Source: Candidatus Obscuribacterales bacterium (GTDB lineage: Bacteria; Cyanobacteriota; Vampirovibrionia; Obscuribacterales; Obscuribacteraceae). Taken from it: a DNA stretch of 64,000 nt. The stretch lies in assembly GCA_020634035.1 (NCBI GenBank), contig JACKCM010000003.1, positions 372,001 to 436,000 of the forward strand, read 5' to 3'. Position numbers and translations under genes: made by a program. Every line of letters starts with the position of its first letter. Position 1 is the first letter of the stretch. The notes beneath the pieces were generated by a model. The model saw only the letters and a list, made by a program, of their open reading frames with translations, had not been told where the DNA came from and ran no database searches. Below, in pieces: positions 25,034 through 35,329 of this stretch.

Positions 25034-26134
25034 TTGGCCAAGGTAGGAGTTCCCAAAGAGATACTTGACAATGAGTACCGTGTTGCTCTGACACTTGCCG
25101 GTCTCAATGCTCTCGTCAAAGAAGGACATACTGTTTATGTAGAGAAGGACGCTGGTGTCGGAAGTGGTATCAGCGACGAAGACTACAAAGGCGGCGGAGC
25201 CAAAATTCTTGCAGATGCCGCATCCGTTTTCGAAGAAGCCGATCTGATACTTAAAGTAAAAGAGCCCCAGCCTTCTGAAGTGAAGATGCTCAGAAAAGAC
25301 CAGACTCTTTTCACCTATCTGCACCTGGCAGCGCACACCAAGCTCGCCGAAGACCTCGCCAAAACCGGTGCAACCTGTGTTGCCTACGAAACGGTTCAAA
25401 TGGCCAACGGTCAGCTTCCTTTGCTCACCCCGATGAGCGAGATTGCCGGAAGACTCTCGACTCAGATAGGAGCCAATTATCTCGAGCGTCCCATGGGCGG
25501 CAGAGGCGTGCTTCTGGGCGGTGTTCCCGGAGTCGAACCCGGTGAAGTGATCATCATTGGTGGTGGCATAGTCGGCACCAACGCCGCTAAAATCGCCCAC
25601 GGACTCGGTGCCCGGGTGACGATTTTCGACCTTTCTTTAGATCGTCTCAGATATCTCGATGACGTATTCAACGGTCAGGTCCGCACAGTGTTCTCAGTCG
25701 GTCACTATCTGGAAGAGCTACTTCCCCAGGCTGATCTCGTTATCGGCGCCGTTCTCATCCCTGGAAAACAGGCTCCGAGAATCGTGACCCGCGATATGGT
25801 CAAACAGATGAAGAAAGGCTCAGTGGTTGTCGATGTCAGCGTCGACCAGGGCGGCTGTATCGAAACGATCAAGTCCACCACCCACTCTGCTCCGACCTAC
25901 GAAGTAGACGGTGTTCTGCACTACGGCGTGGCCAACATCCCCGGTGCTGTTCCCTGGACCTCGACCCGGGCTCTCACCAACGCCACCCTGCCCTACTGCC
26001 TCAAACTGGCTAAAGCAGGATACAAAGCCTGCATGGAAGATCCTGTTCTCATGAAAGGGGTCAACATCCACAAGGGCGAAATCGTTCACCCCGGTGTACT
26101 CGAAGCGATTGGCGCCCCGGTGGCCACAGCTTAG
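25034..26134 (+). CDS. ald: Alanine dehydrogenase
   Basis: 366 residues from a TTG at 25034, chosen because AGGAGG lies 8 bases before it and the protein then begins AKVGVPKEI as in the family. Substrate residues: R15 in NEYRVAL, K75-region KVKEPQ, H96 in YLHLAAH. The Rossmann motif GGGIVGTNAA binds NAD. The enzyme interconverts L-alanine and pyruvate plus ammonia, linking nitrogen and carbon metabolism. The xth gene follows after 17 bases, probably on the same transcript. Confidence 0.95.
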   Translation: MAKVGVPKEILDNEYRVALTLAGLNALVKEGHTVYVEKDAGVGSGISDEDYKGGGAKILADAASVFEEADLILKVKEPQPSEVKMLRKDQTLFTYLHLAAHTKLAEDLAKTGATCVAYETVQMANGQLPLLTPMSEIAGRLSTQIGANYLERPMGGRGVLLGGVPGVEPGEVIIIGGGIVGTNAAKIAHGLGARVTIFDLSLDRLRYLDDVFNGQVRTVFSVGHYLEELLPQADLVIGAVLIPGKQAPRIVTRDMVKQMKKGSVVVDVSVDQGGCIETIKSTTHSAPTYEVDGVLHYGVANIPGAVPWTSTRALTNATLPYCLKLAKAGYKACMEDPVLMKGVNIHKGEIVHPGVLEAIGAPVATA

Positions 26135-26151
26135 AATCCGGCTAGAATCCC

Positions 26152-26931
26152 ATGAAATCCAAAACGCTCAGGCTTTCCTCCTGGAATGTCAACGGCTTGC
26201 GAGCAGCGGCCAAAAAAGGCTTCTTTCAATGGCTTGCTGAAGACAAGGCGGATATAGTCGGCATTCAAGAGACCAAGATCTCCGAAGACCAGCTCACCGC
26301 CGAGTTGAAAGCACCTGAGGGCTATTGCAGCTATTTCTCCCATGCCGAAAAACGCGGTTATAGCGGAGTAGCGCTCTATCTCAAACATGAGCCCGATACC
26401 ATCGAGTATGGCCTGGGCGTCAAGGATTTCGACCAGGAAGGCAGAACCGTCATAGCTCACTATGACGACCTGGTGATCTACAACATCTATTACCCCAACG
26501 GCAAAGCCCGCCCGGAGCGCCTGAAATATAAGATGGCCTTCTATGATGCTTTCCTCAAGCATGTGAGCAAAGTCAAGAAAGCCGGCAAAAAGATAATTGT
26601 CTGCGGCGATTTCAACACCGCCCACAAAGAGATAGACCTGGCCAGACCGAAAGACAACGAGGGCTATTCCGGCTTCCTGCCCGAAGAAAGAGCCTGGATG
26701 GACAAATTTGTAAACAAGGGCTTTATAGATACTTTCAGACACTTCAATCAAGAGCCCGACAATTACACCTGGTGGCACATGCGCACCAGAGCCCGGGAAA
26801 GGAACGTAGGCTGGAGAATAGACTACTTTTTCGCCTCGGACAATCTGAAAGACGCTCTTATAGATGCAACTATTCAGTCCGATATTCAGGGATCGGATCA
26901 TTGTCCGATAACTCTTGGCATTTCTATATAA
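26152..26931 (+). CDS. xth: Exodeoxyribonuclease III
   Basis: 259 residues of the EEP nuclease family: SWNVNGLRAA (Asn), IQETKI (metal-binding Glu), YYPNG, CGDFNTAHKEIDL (Asp/Asn), GWRIDYFFAS, GSDHCPI (Asp-His). It acts as AP endonuclease and 3'-5' exonuclease in base excision repair. ATG start 17 bases after ald. Confidence 0.95.
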   Translation: MKSKTLRLSSWNVNGLRAAAKKGFFQWLAEDKADIVGIQETKISEDQLTAELKAPEGYCSYFSHAEKRGYSGVALYLKHEPDTIEYGLGVKDFDQEGRTVIAHYDDLVIYNIYYPNGKARPERLKYKMAFYDAFLKHVSKVKKAGKKIIVCGDFNTAHKEIDLARPKDNEGYSGFLPEERAWMDKFVNKGFIDTFRHFNQEPDNYTWWHMRTRARERNVGWRIDYFFASDNLKDALIDATIQSDIQGSDHCPITLGISI

Positions 26932-27016
26932 ATAGAGCTATGCTTCAACCGATAGTTTTTCTTTTATGCTGTGGCATAACTTTAGTACGGACTCAAGATC
27001 GACTGCAAAACGGTAA

Positions 27017-28546
27017 ATGAGCAAAGACATCCAACAGCAATTGGAAGCAGGCAACGAGGCTTTCCTGAACCAGGACTACGGCCAGGCCGAGACAAATTTC
27101 AAAGCAGCCCTCTGGGAAGCAGAGCGGCTCAAGGACAATCTCAAGATTGCTGATTGCCTGGACCGTCTGGCCGAGGTATTTTTCGAGCAAGAGCGCTATG
27201 GCGATGCCGAACCCCTTTACCAGAGAGCCCTGGAAGCTAGAGAAAAAGAGCTGGACCCTCAGAACGAGATGATTGTCCAGAGCTTGAACAATCTCTCGGC
27301 GGTTTATTTCTTCCAGCAGAAATATGAGCTGGCGGAGCCTATTTGTACAAGACTGACCGAAATTTACGAAAAGGTCCTCGGTCCTAATAATCCAGAAGTG
27401 GCAACCAGTTACAACAACCTGGCTCTGCTTTATGCCGCCCAGCACAAATTCGGCGCAGCCGAAGCGCTGTATAAGCAATCCCTCGATCTGAAGACCTCCG
27501 CCCTGGGCAACGATCACCCCGAAGTGGGCGACATCCTGCACAATCTGGGCACCCTCTATCTATCCGAAGATCGCTTTCAAGAAGCCGAAGACATGCTCGG
27601 TCGAGCCCTGGCTGTACTGGAGAATGCCCTGGGTACAGAACACCCGGATCTCGAAGAGCTGCTCTCAAGCCTTGCCACCCTTTTCGACTCTTCCGGCAAA
27701 GCCGATGAATCTTGCAAGATGTACGAACGGGTGCTGAATATCAAAGAGGTCAATTTAGGACCGACCCATCCCGAAGTGGTCCAGGCTATCAAACAGACGG
27801 GTCTGGCCTATGCCAATGTCTCTAAGCACGATCAAGCCGAGCGGTTTTTAAAACGAGCTCTGGCCATCAAAGAGAGAGCCCAGGAGAAAAAATCTCCGGA
27901 AGGCGCCAACTTACTTACCTACCTTGCCGAACTCTACGCAAGCCAGAGAAAGTTTCCCCAGGCCGAAGAGTTCTACAAAGAGGCTCTGACCATTTGTGAA
28001 CAGGTGCTTGGTCCCAAGCATGACCAGACCGAAAAGCAGCTCAAAGAGATAGCTTCTTTCTACCAGTCTTACAACCGGCACGCCAAAGCAGAGCCTTATT
28101 ACAAAAAGCTGGTCACCATCAAACAGAAGACCAAGGGTCCAAAACATCCCGAATACATCTCTGCCAGAGTGCTCCATGCCGCCTGCTTGCTACGTCAGGA
28201 AAAGCATGGAGAAGCCGAGACCATGCTCAAAGAAGCGGTGGACACCGGCAAAGACGCCCTGGGCAGCTCTGATCCGGTGGTTGGCGACGCCCTCCACAAC
28301 TATGCGCTTGCCTTGAAAGCCTCCGGCAAGAACGAGCAATCGGAGCAATGCTTCAAAGAGGCGATAGATGTAAGAACCAGGGCTCTGGGGCCCCAGCATA
28401 TCGATCTGGCCGAATCGCTCCAGGGCTATGCCGACCTGCTCAAAAACAATTATCGCGAGGCCGAAGCCGAGCATATGCTGGCCTGCGCCCGGGCTATCAT
28501 CGATCACAATAAAGCAAAAGATTCATCCCTGCAGGGAATATCCTAA
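27017..28546 (+). CDS. Kinesin-light-chain-type TPR protein
   Basis: 509 residues with no signal peptide and about ten 42-residue TPR units of the kinesin-light-chain type. Each has the pattern Y-x-A-E-x-L-Y-x-x-A-L, a linker LGPxHP-[E/D], then a second helix (for example KVLGPNNPEVATSYNNLALL). Such arrays bind peptides or proteins. Cytoplasmic by sequence. The 3' end overlaps the convergent membrane-protein gene by 24 bases. Confidence 0.9.
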   Translation: MSKDIQQQLEAGNEAFLNQDYGQAETNFKAALWEAERLKDNLKIADCLDRLAEVFFEQERYGDAEPLYQRALEAREKELDPQNEMIVQSLNNLSAVYFFQQKYELAEPICTRLTEIYEKVLGPNNPEVATSYNNLALLYAAQHKFGAAEALYKQSLDLKTSALGNDHPEVGDILHNLGTLYLSEDRFQEAEDMLGRALAVLENALGTEHPDLEELLSSLATLFDSSGKADESCKMYERVLNIKEVNLGPTHPEVVQAIKQTGLAYANVSKHDQAERFLKRALAIKERAQEKKSPEGANLLTYLAELYASQRKFPQAEEFYKEALTICEQVLGPKHDQTEKQLKEIASFYQSYNRHAKAEPYYKKLVTIKQKTKGPKHPEYISARVLHAACLLRQEKHGEAETMLKEAVDTGKDALGSSDPVVGDALHNYALALKASGKNEQSEQCFKEAIDVRTRALGPQHIDLAESLQGYADLLKNNYREAEAEHMLACARAIIDHNKAKDSSLQGIS

Positions 28547-28939
28547 GCCAGAAGTTTTTTCTGCTGTTTTCTCAGTCTGACGCCTACCTGACCGCAGACA
28601 GATTATCGCCTCTATAAAAAGTGCCAGATAAGGCACAAATGGGATGTGGACCGAGCTGGCATGAAGAATAAATAGACCGATCAAACTGCGAGAGAAGGCT
28701 CCGTCCAACTGGTGCCCCCATCGCCTGACACCGTCCAGCATCAGATAGAAAGAGAGCAGGATCAAGGTCAGATCGAGGATTTGCGGAACCACGACCAGAA
28801 AGTATTTCAGATAGAAGATGCAGCGATAGAAAAAAGCTGATCCGCCTGTAGCACTACATATAGTTACACTTAATAAAACACCAGCAAATAAGGCATGCCC
28901 GGCGCGCAGGGCATACAAAAGCCACCTCTCATTTTTCAT
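28523..28939 (-). CDS. Small integral membrane protein
   Basis: 138 residues with three or four hydrophobic segments (about 8-30, 42-65, 85-100, 105-115) and a basic, polar C-terminus. GGAGG lies 7 bases before the ATG, a strong start. No family recognised. It overlaps the end of the convergent TPR gene by 24 bases. Confidence 0.7.
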   Translation of the reverse strand: MKNERWLLYALRAGHALFAGVLLSVTICSATGGSAFFYRCIFYLKYFLVVVPQILDLTLILLSFYLMLDGVRRWGHQLDGAFSRSLIGLFILHASSVHIPFVPYLALFIEAIICLRSGRRQTEKTAEKTSGLGYSLQG

Positions 28940-29111
28940 GGAAGGTCCTCCGTATGTAGATAGAGATCCGCCTCAGGTGGCACCGCGTCATAAAACGCAG
29001 GCGTAGCCGTCAACGAATCTGAATGATTTTTCTAGTAAGGTTGTTAAAACGATCAAAAGCGATCTGAACAAGCTTACTAGAAGCCCTGCTGCTTGTCAAG
29101 AAGAAGCAGCT

Positions 29112-31490
29112 TTACTTGAGCTTTTCCATATTGGCCAACTGCTCTGTCTCTTCGGCGACTTCTTTGTCCATAGAAAGCTCTTTGTAAGCTTTCAAAAGCG
29201 CTTTGTGAACTTCGGGCATCTCCGGTCTTACTTTGTAGGCGTCCTTGTAATAAGCAAGCGCCTCTCGGGCATCACCGGCTTTGAAACAAGCATCCCCGGA
29301 CAATAGATAAGCTTCGGTGTAATAAGGATTCTGCTCCAGAGCCTTTTTCAGAAGGGGAACCACGTCGGCGTACTCGCCTTTTTTATATTTCAATTTAGCC
29401 AGCACCAGATACGATGCATAAGATTTGGGATAGGTCGAAAGAGCCTCAGTTGCCGACTGCTCGGCTTCACCGTCTTTGCCTTTATCCATCTGAATGCGCG
29501 CTTTTTCAACTAAGGCATCAGCGACAAGAGAAGGCTCAGTCTCTTCTCGATCTTTCGATTTCAGAATCGAATCATCGACAACCTTCTCGGCTTCTTCGAG
29601 CTGTTTGTTTTCTCGATAGGCTCTTGCCTTCAGGATGTTCCACTTGGGCTCTTTCTCAAAATCTTTTGCTTCCAGCTTAGAGAGCGCTTCCAGAGCGTCT
29701 TTTATGTTGCCGACTTTAATCAGAGTCTGGATATAAGAATAGCGATAGTCTTTCTTCTCTCGGTCATTCATGCCGCCATAGGCTTTCTCCAGCTTGGCGA
29801 GATTGGACGGCACCGGACTGGCCAGGGACTCTGACTGGGCAAGAAGATAGGCATCGATATTTTTAGCAGCCGTCTGGCGAGTCATGCTGAATAGAGACTG
29901 AAACTGATTGCGAGCCTCTCCGTATCTGCCCTCGAGCAACAGAAGAGAAGCCAGAGTACGAACGATATCCTGTCTTGAAGGCGGCTCCAGATTGCTTTGT
30001 TGATTGAGCTGTTTCAGGGCAAGAGCCGTCACAAAAGCAGCTTCAGACTGCAAATAGTTATCATCCTGGGCAAAGCAATAGCCCAGCGCCACCATATCCG
30101 CCACCGAGGTCGGATTGATATTCAACGCCTTTCTGAAAGCTTTGATCGCTTTGTCATAAGATTTTTTCTCAGAGTAATAAGTCCCCAGCTTGCGAAGCGC
30201 CTTGGGATCTTGAGGATTGAGATTGGCAGAGTTCGTATACTCTTCTATTCCCTCCTTCTCTTTGCCGGCGGCCATCAACGCTTCTGCCAGCAGAAAATGC
30301 AAGTCGGCGTTCTTTTCTTGATCTTTCAAAACCCGCCTGTACTCTTCGACCAGCTCGTCATAACGCTTCTCGAAGGTTAATAGATTCGCCAGTTCTCGAT
30401 GGGCTTCTCCGTTCTTAGGATTGCGCTCCAGCGCTTCTTTCAGGTTGGCGATGGCAGCGTCCTTGTTGCCGGCGGCATTATTCATTCGAGCCAGGGCAAC
30501 CAGCTCAAAAGACTTGTCTTTACTCAGAGCCACCGCTTTCGATTGATCTTTGATCGCTTCTTCATATTCGCCCTGATATTGCCTGATCTGACCGCGGCGC
30601 CTGAAATAATTGGCATTCTCAGAATCGAGCTTGATGGCTTGATTGAGCTCATCGACAGCTTCGTTGAAACGCCACTGCCTCTGGTAGATGGTGGCAAGAC
30701 GCAGATGATTCTCCGGCTCCTTCTTATCTAGAAAGATAGCGTCCCTGGATACCTGGATGGCACCATCATAGTCGTTATGACCTAGCATACTGCGTACCAG
30801 CATGCTGCGCACCTCTTCTTGATGCGGCTCTATAGCCAGAGCCTTCAAGAAAGAGATTTCTGCATCCTCACCTTGATTCAACCAGCGCAGCTGCAAATAA
30901 CCGAGTGTCCGGAAACCCCAGGCGAACTGCGGATCGATCTCCACAGCCCGCTTGCAGTACTCGATAGCAGCTGCTGCTTTGCCGTTCTTACCGGATACTG
31001 CCGCCAGAGCGAAGTTAATCAGGGCATCTCTAGAATGTTTTCGGGGCAAAGTCTTCAGGATCTCTGCCGCTTCTTTAGAATTGCCGGCGCTTATCTTTTG
31101 AAAGGCTTCCACCACTTTCACGAAGGTCTTGCCGTGTTCATCAGAATCATCCGGCTGGCGCAGTCTCTCATTGAGCGCCGCCAGGTCCTTTTTGCGATTC
31201 AAGAACATATAGGCAAAGGCGAGCCAAACGTTGTTGCGTGAATAGCTGTTGTCTTTTTTAGCGGCGGTCAGTTTCTCTAGCCTGGCCGCAACTTCTTTCC
31301 ATTTGCCTTGATTTATGAGCTGCAGAGACTTTTTATCAAGACCGACAGGATAGGTCGGAATCGTCTCCTGCTCGACTTCCACACTGGTCTCACTCTTTTG
31401 TCCCTGGTTCTCGCTATCGGCAGCCAGCAAAGGAGCTGCTCCGCCGAGTGTTATATGCAAGGCCAGGAGCACGGCACAACCTGTCTTCAT
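29112..31490 (-). CDS. Large exported TPR protein
   Basis: 792 residues with a signal peptide (AVLLALHITLGGAAPLLA) and TPR units over almost the whole mature length: I recognise clear units such as AFRKALNINPTSVADMVALG and LKKALEQNPYYTEAYLLSGD, probably more than 15. AGGAGAG just before the ATG. It lies 33 bases after mutS on the same strand, so it may share that transcript, though the functions are unrelated. Likely an envelope assembly or binding scaffold. Confidence 0.9.
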   Translation of the reverse strand: MKTGCAVLLALHITLGGAAPLLAADSENQGQKSETSVEVEQETIPTYPVGLDKKSLQLINQGKWKEVAARLEKLTAAKKDNSYSRNNVWLAFAYMFLNRKKDLAALNERLRQPDDSDEHGKTFVKVVEAFQKISAGNSKEAAEILKTLPRKHSRDALINFALAAVSGKNGKAAAAIEYCKRAVEIDPQFAWGFRTLGYLQLRWLNQGEDAEISFLKALAIEPHQEEVRSMLVRSMLGHNDYDGAIQVSRDAIFLDKKEPENHLRLATIYQRQWRFNEAVDELNQAIKLDSENANYFRRRGQIRQYQGEYEEAIKDQSKAVALSKDKSFELVALARMNNAAGNKDAAIANLKEALERNPKNGEAHRELANLLTFEKRYDELVEEYRRVLKDQEKNADLHFLLAEALMAAGKEKEGIEEYTNSANLNPQDPKALRKLGTYYSEKKSYDKAIKAFRKALNINPTSVADMVALGYCFAQDDNYLQSEAAFVTALALKQLNQQSNLEPPSRQDIVRTLASLLLLEGRYGEARNQFQSLFSMTRQTAAKNIDAYLLAQSESLASPVPSNLAKLEKAYGGMNDREKKDYRYSYIQTLIKVGNIKDALEALSKLEAKDFEKEPKWNILKARAYRENKQLEEAEKVVDDSILKSKDREETEPSLVADALVEKARIQMDKGKDGEAEQSATEALSTYPKSYASYLVLAKLKYKKGEYADVVPLLKKALEQNPYYTEAYLLSGDACFKAGDAREALAYYKDAYKVRPEMPEVHKALLKAYKELSMDKEVAEETEQLANMEKLK

Positions 31491-31523
31491 GGTTCTCTCC
31501 TTTTGAAACAGCTAATATAAAGA

Positions 31524-34085
31524 TCAGGCTTTCTCGAACAGAGACAGCTGCATAACCTCGTCCATGGGTATATTTCTCAATCGCGGTCCATCGAGAATCT
31601 TACTTGCTACACCCTTTTTCTCCATCTGTTGAATCAGGTACTGTGCCCTTCCTACAACCTGGCTGGGCAACCCGGCCATCTTAGCCACCTGTACTCCGAA
31701 ACTCCTGCTCGCTCCACCCGGTACCACCGAACGAATAAATTCTACATCGCCGTCGGTCTCTTTAACCAGCACTTGATAATTGGCGATCTGGGGGAAGAAA
31801 TTGCTGAGCCCATTCAGTTCATGATAGTGGGTGGCGAAGATAGTCCTGGCGCGGACGTCTTTAGCCAGATACTCCGCCACCGCCCAGGCGATGGCCACAC
31901 CGTCATAGGTGCTGGTGCCCCGGCCTACTTCGTCGAGCAATATCAACGAACGATCACTGGCAGAACGACAACACTGGGTGGTCTCGCTCATCTCGACAAG
32001 AAACGTCGATTGCCCCTGGGTCAGATCATCGACAGCACCAATCCTGGTGAATATTCTATCCACCAGACCGACTCTGGCACCGGCAGCAGGCACGAAAGAG
32101 CCTACCTGAGCCAGTATTACTATAAGCGCCACCTGGCGAAGATAACTGGATTTACCGGACATATTGGGTCCGGTTAAAACAACCAGCTGATGGTCGTCCG
32201 AATCGCCCCGCAAATCGGTGCTGTTGGCGACATACTCACCCATGGGCAGCACTTTTTCGAGTACAGGATGGCGTCCGTCTTTGATGTCGATTATTCTAGA
32301 ATCGTCCACCACCGGGCAGATATAATTTCGCTCCCTGGCAATGATAGACAGAGAGAGCAGAGCATCAAGAGAGGCGAGTTTCTGCGCCACCGTATGCAAC
32401 ACCGTGCCATATTCTATTAAAGCTTTTCGAAAATCCATATAAAGCTTGTATTCGAGATCAGACTGATTCTTCTCGGCATTGAGAATCTTGGCCTCATATT
32501 CCTTTAGTTCAGGAGTGATGAAGCGCTCGGCATTTGTAAGAGTCTGTTTCCTTATATAAGAATCGGGCACCGCATCTTGATTGGCTCGGGTCACCTCGAT
32601 GTAATAACCGAAGGTCTTATTGAAGCTGACCTTAAGACTCTTGACTCCGGTCTTCTCTTGCTCTTGTGCCTGATAGTCAGAGATCCACTGCCGTCCACCG
32701 CCGAGTAAATCTCTTATTTCATCCAGCTCTTCGTTGTAGCCTTTTTTAAATATGCCGCCTTCCATTATTTCGCGAGGGGCATCATCGGCGATGCTCTCAT
32801 TCAACTTCGAAGCGAGTTCTGTGAGTTCCTGAGGAATATCAGCCAAGCCTGAGAGAAAAACACTCTCAGCCCCCTGGACTATTTGACCTAATTTCGGCAA
32901 AGATTCCAGAGACATCTGAATGGCGACCAGATCCTTTGGAGAGACGGTGCCGGAGGATACCCGCACCGAAAGCCGCTCTATATCAGAGAAACTGGTCATG
33001 ATCCCTTCAAGGTCCTTGCGGAGCGAAAGAGACTCGACAAGCTCCTTTACCGCTTCCTGGCGCCTGGCGATGGTGGCAGCGCAGAAAAGCGGCTTCATCA
33101 CCCATCGTCTTAACATCCTGGCGCCCATGGCGGTCTTGGTTCTATCGATGGTCCAGAGCAGGCTGCCTTCGAAGGTACGCTCTCTGGATGTCTCCACCAG
33201 TTCGAGATTGCGACGGGTGTTGGCATCCAATACAAGATGCCCTTCGACGCTATAGGCGCTCAAGCCTTCGAACTTGGGTCTCTCGTCCCCCTGGGTATGC
33301 TCGAGATATTCGAGAATACAGCCGGCGGCACCCACCGCCAGAGGCATGTTCTGACAGCCGAATCCTTCGAGGGTGTTTACTTTGAAAGTCTCTAAGATGC
33401 GGCGTTTACTGGGTTCGAACTGGAAGAACATGGATGGTCTTCCGGTGTAGCGATAGAGATTTTGAAGATTTTCGGGAATCTCTTTGATCTCGGTGGGGAT
33501 GACATCCTGGGGGGAGCGCCTGCCTGTGCGCTGAGAGACCAGCACTTCGCGGGGATTGATCCGCCCCAGTTCCAGACCCAACTCTTCCGGGCTGAGCTCG
33601 GCGACATAAAACTCTCCACAAGAAGCATCGACGAAAGCGAGTCCCCATTTGTCGCCACTACCAGTGATGGCAGCAAGATAATTGTTCTCTCGGGAAGGCA
33701 AGAGATGTGACTCCAGTACTGTCCCCGGAGTGAGGATTCTGGTGACTTTGCGCTCCACCGGTCCTTTATCCTGGCCGACCACCCCGACCTGCTCGCAGAT
33801 TGCAACAGAATAACCTTTGGCCAGAAGCCTGGCCAGATATGGTTCGACTGCCCGAAAAGGCACCCCGGCCATGGGCATCCGTCCATTCGGATAAGAAGGC
33901 TCGGGCCGGCCTGTGAGGGTGATGTCCAGCTCCCGGGCGGCTACCTGGGCGTCGGTGTCGAACATCTCGTAAAAATCGCCGACTCTGAAAAACAAAAGCG
34001 AATCAGGGTACTGGGACTTCGTGTCGAAGTACTGTTGCATCATCGGCGACAGCGGCTTCTCTTTGATTGTTTTATCAGTCGACAC
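31524..34085 (-). CDS. mutS: DNA mismatch repair protein MutS
   Basis: 853 residues, full length for bacterial MutS. Mismatch-binding motif FFRVGDFYEMF (Phe and Glu of the Phe-x-Glu pair) near residue 35, clamp and lever domains in the middle, ATPase with Walker A GPNMSGKSS, Walker B LILLDEVGRGTS, and H in ATHYHEL. GTG start with GGAGG nine bases upstream. It recognises mispairs and recruits MutL, which is not in this window. Confidence 0.97.
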   Translation of the reverse strand: MSTDKTIKEKPLSPMMQQYFDTKSQYPDSLLFFRVGDFYEMFDTDAQVAARELDITLTGRPEPSYPNGRMPMAGVPFRAVEPYLARLLAKGYSVAICEQVGVVGQDKGPVERKVTRILTPGTVLESHLLPSRENNYLAAITGSGDKWGLAFVDASCGEFYVAELSPEELGLELGRINPREVLVSQRTGRRSPQDVIPTEIKEIPENLQNLYRYTGRPSMFFQFEPSKRRILETFKVNTLEGFGCQNMPLAVGAAGCILEYLEHTQGDERPKFEGLSAYSVEGHLVLDANTRRNLELVETSRERTFEGSLLWTIDRTKTAMGARMLRRWVMKPLFCAATIARRQEAVKELVESLSLRKDLEGIMTSFSDIERLSVRVSSGTVSPKDLVAIQMSLESLPKLGQIVQGAESVFLSGLADIPQELTELASKLNESIADDAPREIMEGGIFKKGYNEELDEIRDLLGGGRQWISDYQAQEQEKTGVKSLKVSFNKTFGYYIEVTRANQDAVPDSYIRKQTLTNAERFITPELKEYEAKILNAEKNQSDLEYKLYMDFRKALIEYGTVLHTVAQKLASLDALLSLSIIARERNYICPVVDDSRIIDIKDGRHPVLEKVLPMGEYVANSTDLRGDSDDHQLVVLTGPNMSGKSSYLRQVALIVILAQVGSFVPAAGARVGLVDRIFTRIGAVDDLTQGQSTFLVEMSETTQCCRSASDRSLILLDEVGRGTSTYDGVAIAWAVAEYLAKDVRARTIFATHYHELNGLSNFFPQIANYQVLVKETDGDVEFIRSVVPGGASRSFGVQVAKMAGLPSQVVGRAQYLIQQMEKKGVASKILDGPRLRNIPMDEVMQLSLFEKA

Positions 34086-34263
34086 CAGGAATTTCCTCCG
34101 GTACTAACAAGTCAGACAGTGAGGTGCTTTGACAACCGGCTGCTTTTCATTCACTTCTTTCTTTATGAATCGCCGGAGAGTTCAAGCAACTATATTAAGC
34201 TTCTGGTAAGATGAGAATCTTGAGAATGTCTTATGTAAGGGCGATACAGGATATACAGTCGAC

Positions 34264-34941
34264 ATGCGAAACGGAACTTCTATTACCCTCTCACTCATCC
34301 TGTCCTTTGTGATTGGAGCCTCATCCGGTGCGGCTTTGGCCCTTGATCCCGGGTCGAATAAAGCAGCGTTAAGTGATTATCAAGTTAACGAGGTTCTAAT
34401 TTCGGAAGCTGCCAAGGAGCCTGCTAAAGACAAGAGTAAAGAGAAGAGCAAAGAGGCCACCTCTGACAAGGATAAGGGTAAAGATAAAGATAAGAAAGCC
34501 GAAGCTGAAGAAGAGGATTTCAAAGAGCCGGTAATCACCGACGCCATAGATGTGACCACCGAAAAACTGGTGGACGCCCCCAAAGACTATTTTGGTAAGA
34601 ACATCAAATTCAAATCCGAGTTTTTCTCGTACTCGACCCTGGCTCTCAATTACAAACCGGCTTTTCGCTCTCAGAAAAAATTCATTTCGTTCCTGGTTTA
34701 CAGACCGAAGAGCAAAGTACCTTTCTCCGAGCTGAAGCTCGCTATGAAAATTCCCAAAGAGAAAGACCCGAGAAACAAGATGCTCTCCTCGCTGCAGGAT
34801 GGCGACACCATAGAAGTAGTAGGCAAGGTCTTCTCTACCGCCCTTGACGAACCCTGGGTAGATGTTTTAAATCTCAAGAAGCTCGCCAGCGCCAAAAAAG
34901 AGAAAGATAAAGATGGCGACGAAAACGATAGTGAAAACTAA
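34264..34941 (+). CDS. Exported OB-fold-like protein
   Basis: 225 residues: signal peptide (LSLILSFVIGASSGAALA), then a Lys/Glu/Asp-rich charged linker (about 55-85), then a domain of about 110 residues with an OB-fold-like strand pattern (YFGKNIKFKSEFFSYS, DGDTIEVVGKVFS, WVDVLNLKKL), like the tRNA_anti-like/BOF type proteins. The C-terminus is charged again. Divergent from mutS and 19 bases before the Roadblock gene. Role unknown. Confidence 0.75.
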   Translation: MRNGTSITLSLILSFVIGASSGAALALDPGSNKAALSDYQVNEVLISEAAKEPAKDKSKEKSKEATSDKDKGKDKDKKAEAEEEDFKEPVITDAIDVTTEKLVDAPKDYFGKNIKFKSEFFSYSTLALNYKPAFRSQKKFISFLVYRPKSKVPFSELKLAMKIPKEKDPRNKMLSSLQDGDTIEVVGKVFSTALDEPWVDVLNLKKLASAKKEKDKDGDENDSEN

Positions 34942-34960
34942 GGTAAGGAGCAAAGGATAA

Positions 34961-35329
34961 ATGTCAGAAGTCAATGATCAGGTCCGTCAACTGGTTGCTT
35001 CTCTCAACGGCAAACACGGCATTCTCGGATGCCTGCTCGTCGGCAGAGACGGAACCGTGATCTGCTCTTCTTTGCCTCAACAGATTGAAGTAGCCACCAT
35101 AGGCTCCCTCAGCGCCACCCTTTTTTCAAACAACGATGTTTCCATCCAGCGCATGAATCGCGGCAATCTCGTTCAGATGACCCTTCTTACCGACCAGGGT
35201 ATTCTGCACTTCATAGAAACTGCCGGGCACTACCTGGTGGTTCTGACCGCTCGCGGTCAGAGAATCAATCTGGAAGGCTTGATCAAATCTGTGGATGACC
35301 AGGGCAAATCCCTGGCAGACGTTCTTTAG
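34961..35329 (+). CDS. Roadblock/LC7-domain protein
   Basis: 122 residues forming a single Roadblock/LC7 domain: helix, then strands GCLLVGRDGTVICSS, a long helix, and strands VQMTLLTDQGILHFI and HYLVVLTARG. Bacterial members usually act with a small Ras-like GTPase (MglA type) in polarity or motility, or regulate kinases. No GTPase gene is adjacent. AAGGA precedes the ATG. The last codons overlap the convergent uppS gene by four bases. Confidence 0.88.
   Translation: MSEVNDQVRQLVASLNGKHGILGCLLVGRDGTVICSSLPQQIEVATIGSLSATLFSNNDVSIQRMNRGNLVQMTLLTDQGILHFIETAGHYLVVLTARGQRINLEGLIKSVDDQGKSLADVL

Noticed and set aside
24785..25600. 271-codon minus-strand frame opposite ald
   Set aside because: Antisense shadow of alanine dehydrogenase and the thiolase 5' end; no ribosome site or domain.
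26131..26901. 256-codon minus-strand frame opposite exonuclease III
   Set aside because: Mirrors the xth frame; Val/Phe/Ile-rich shadow with no family features.
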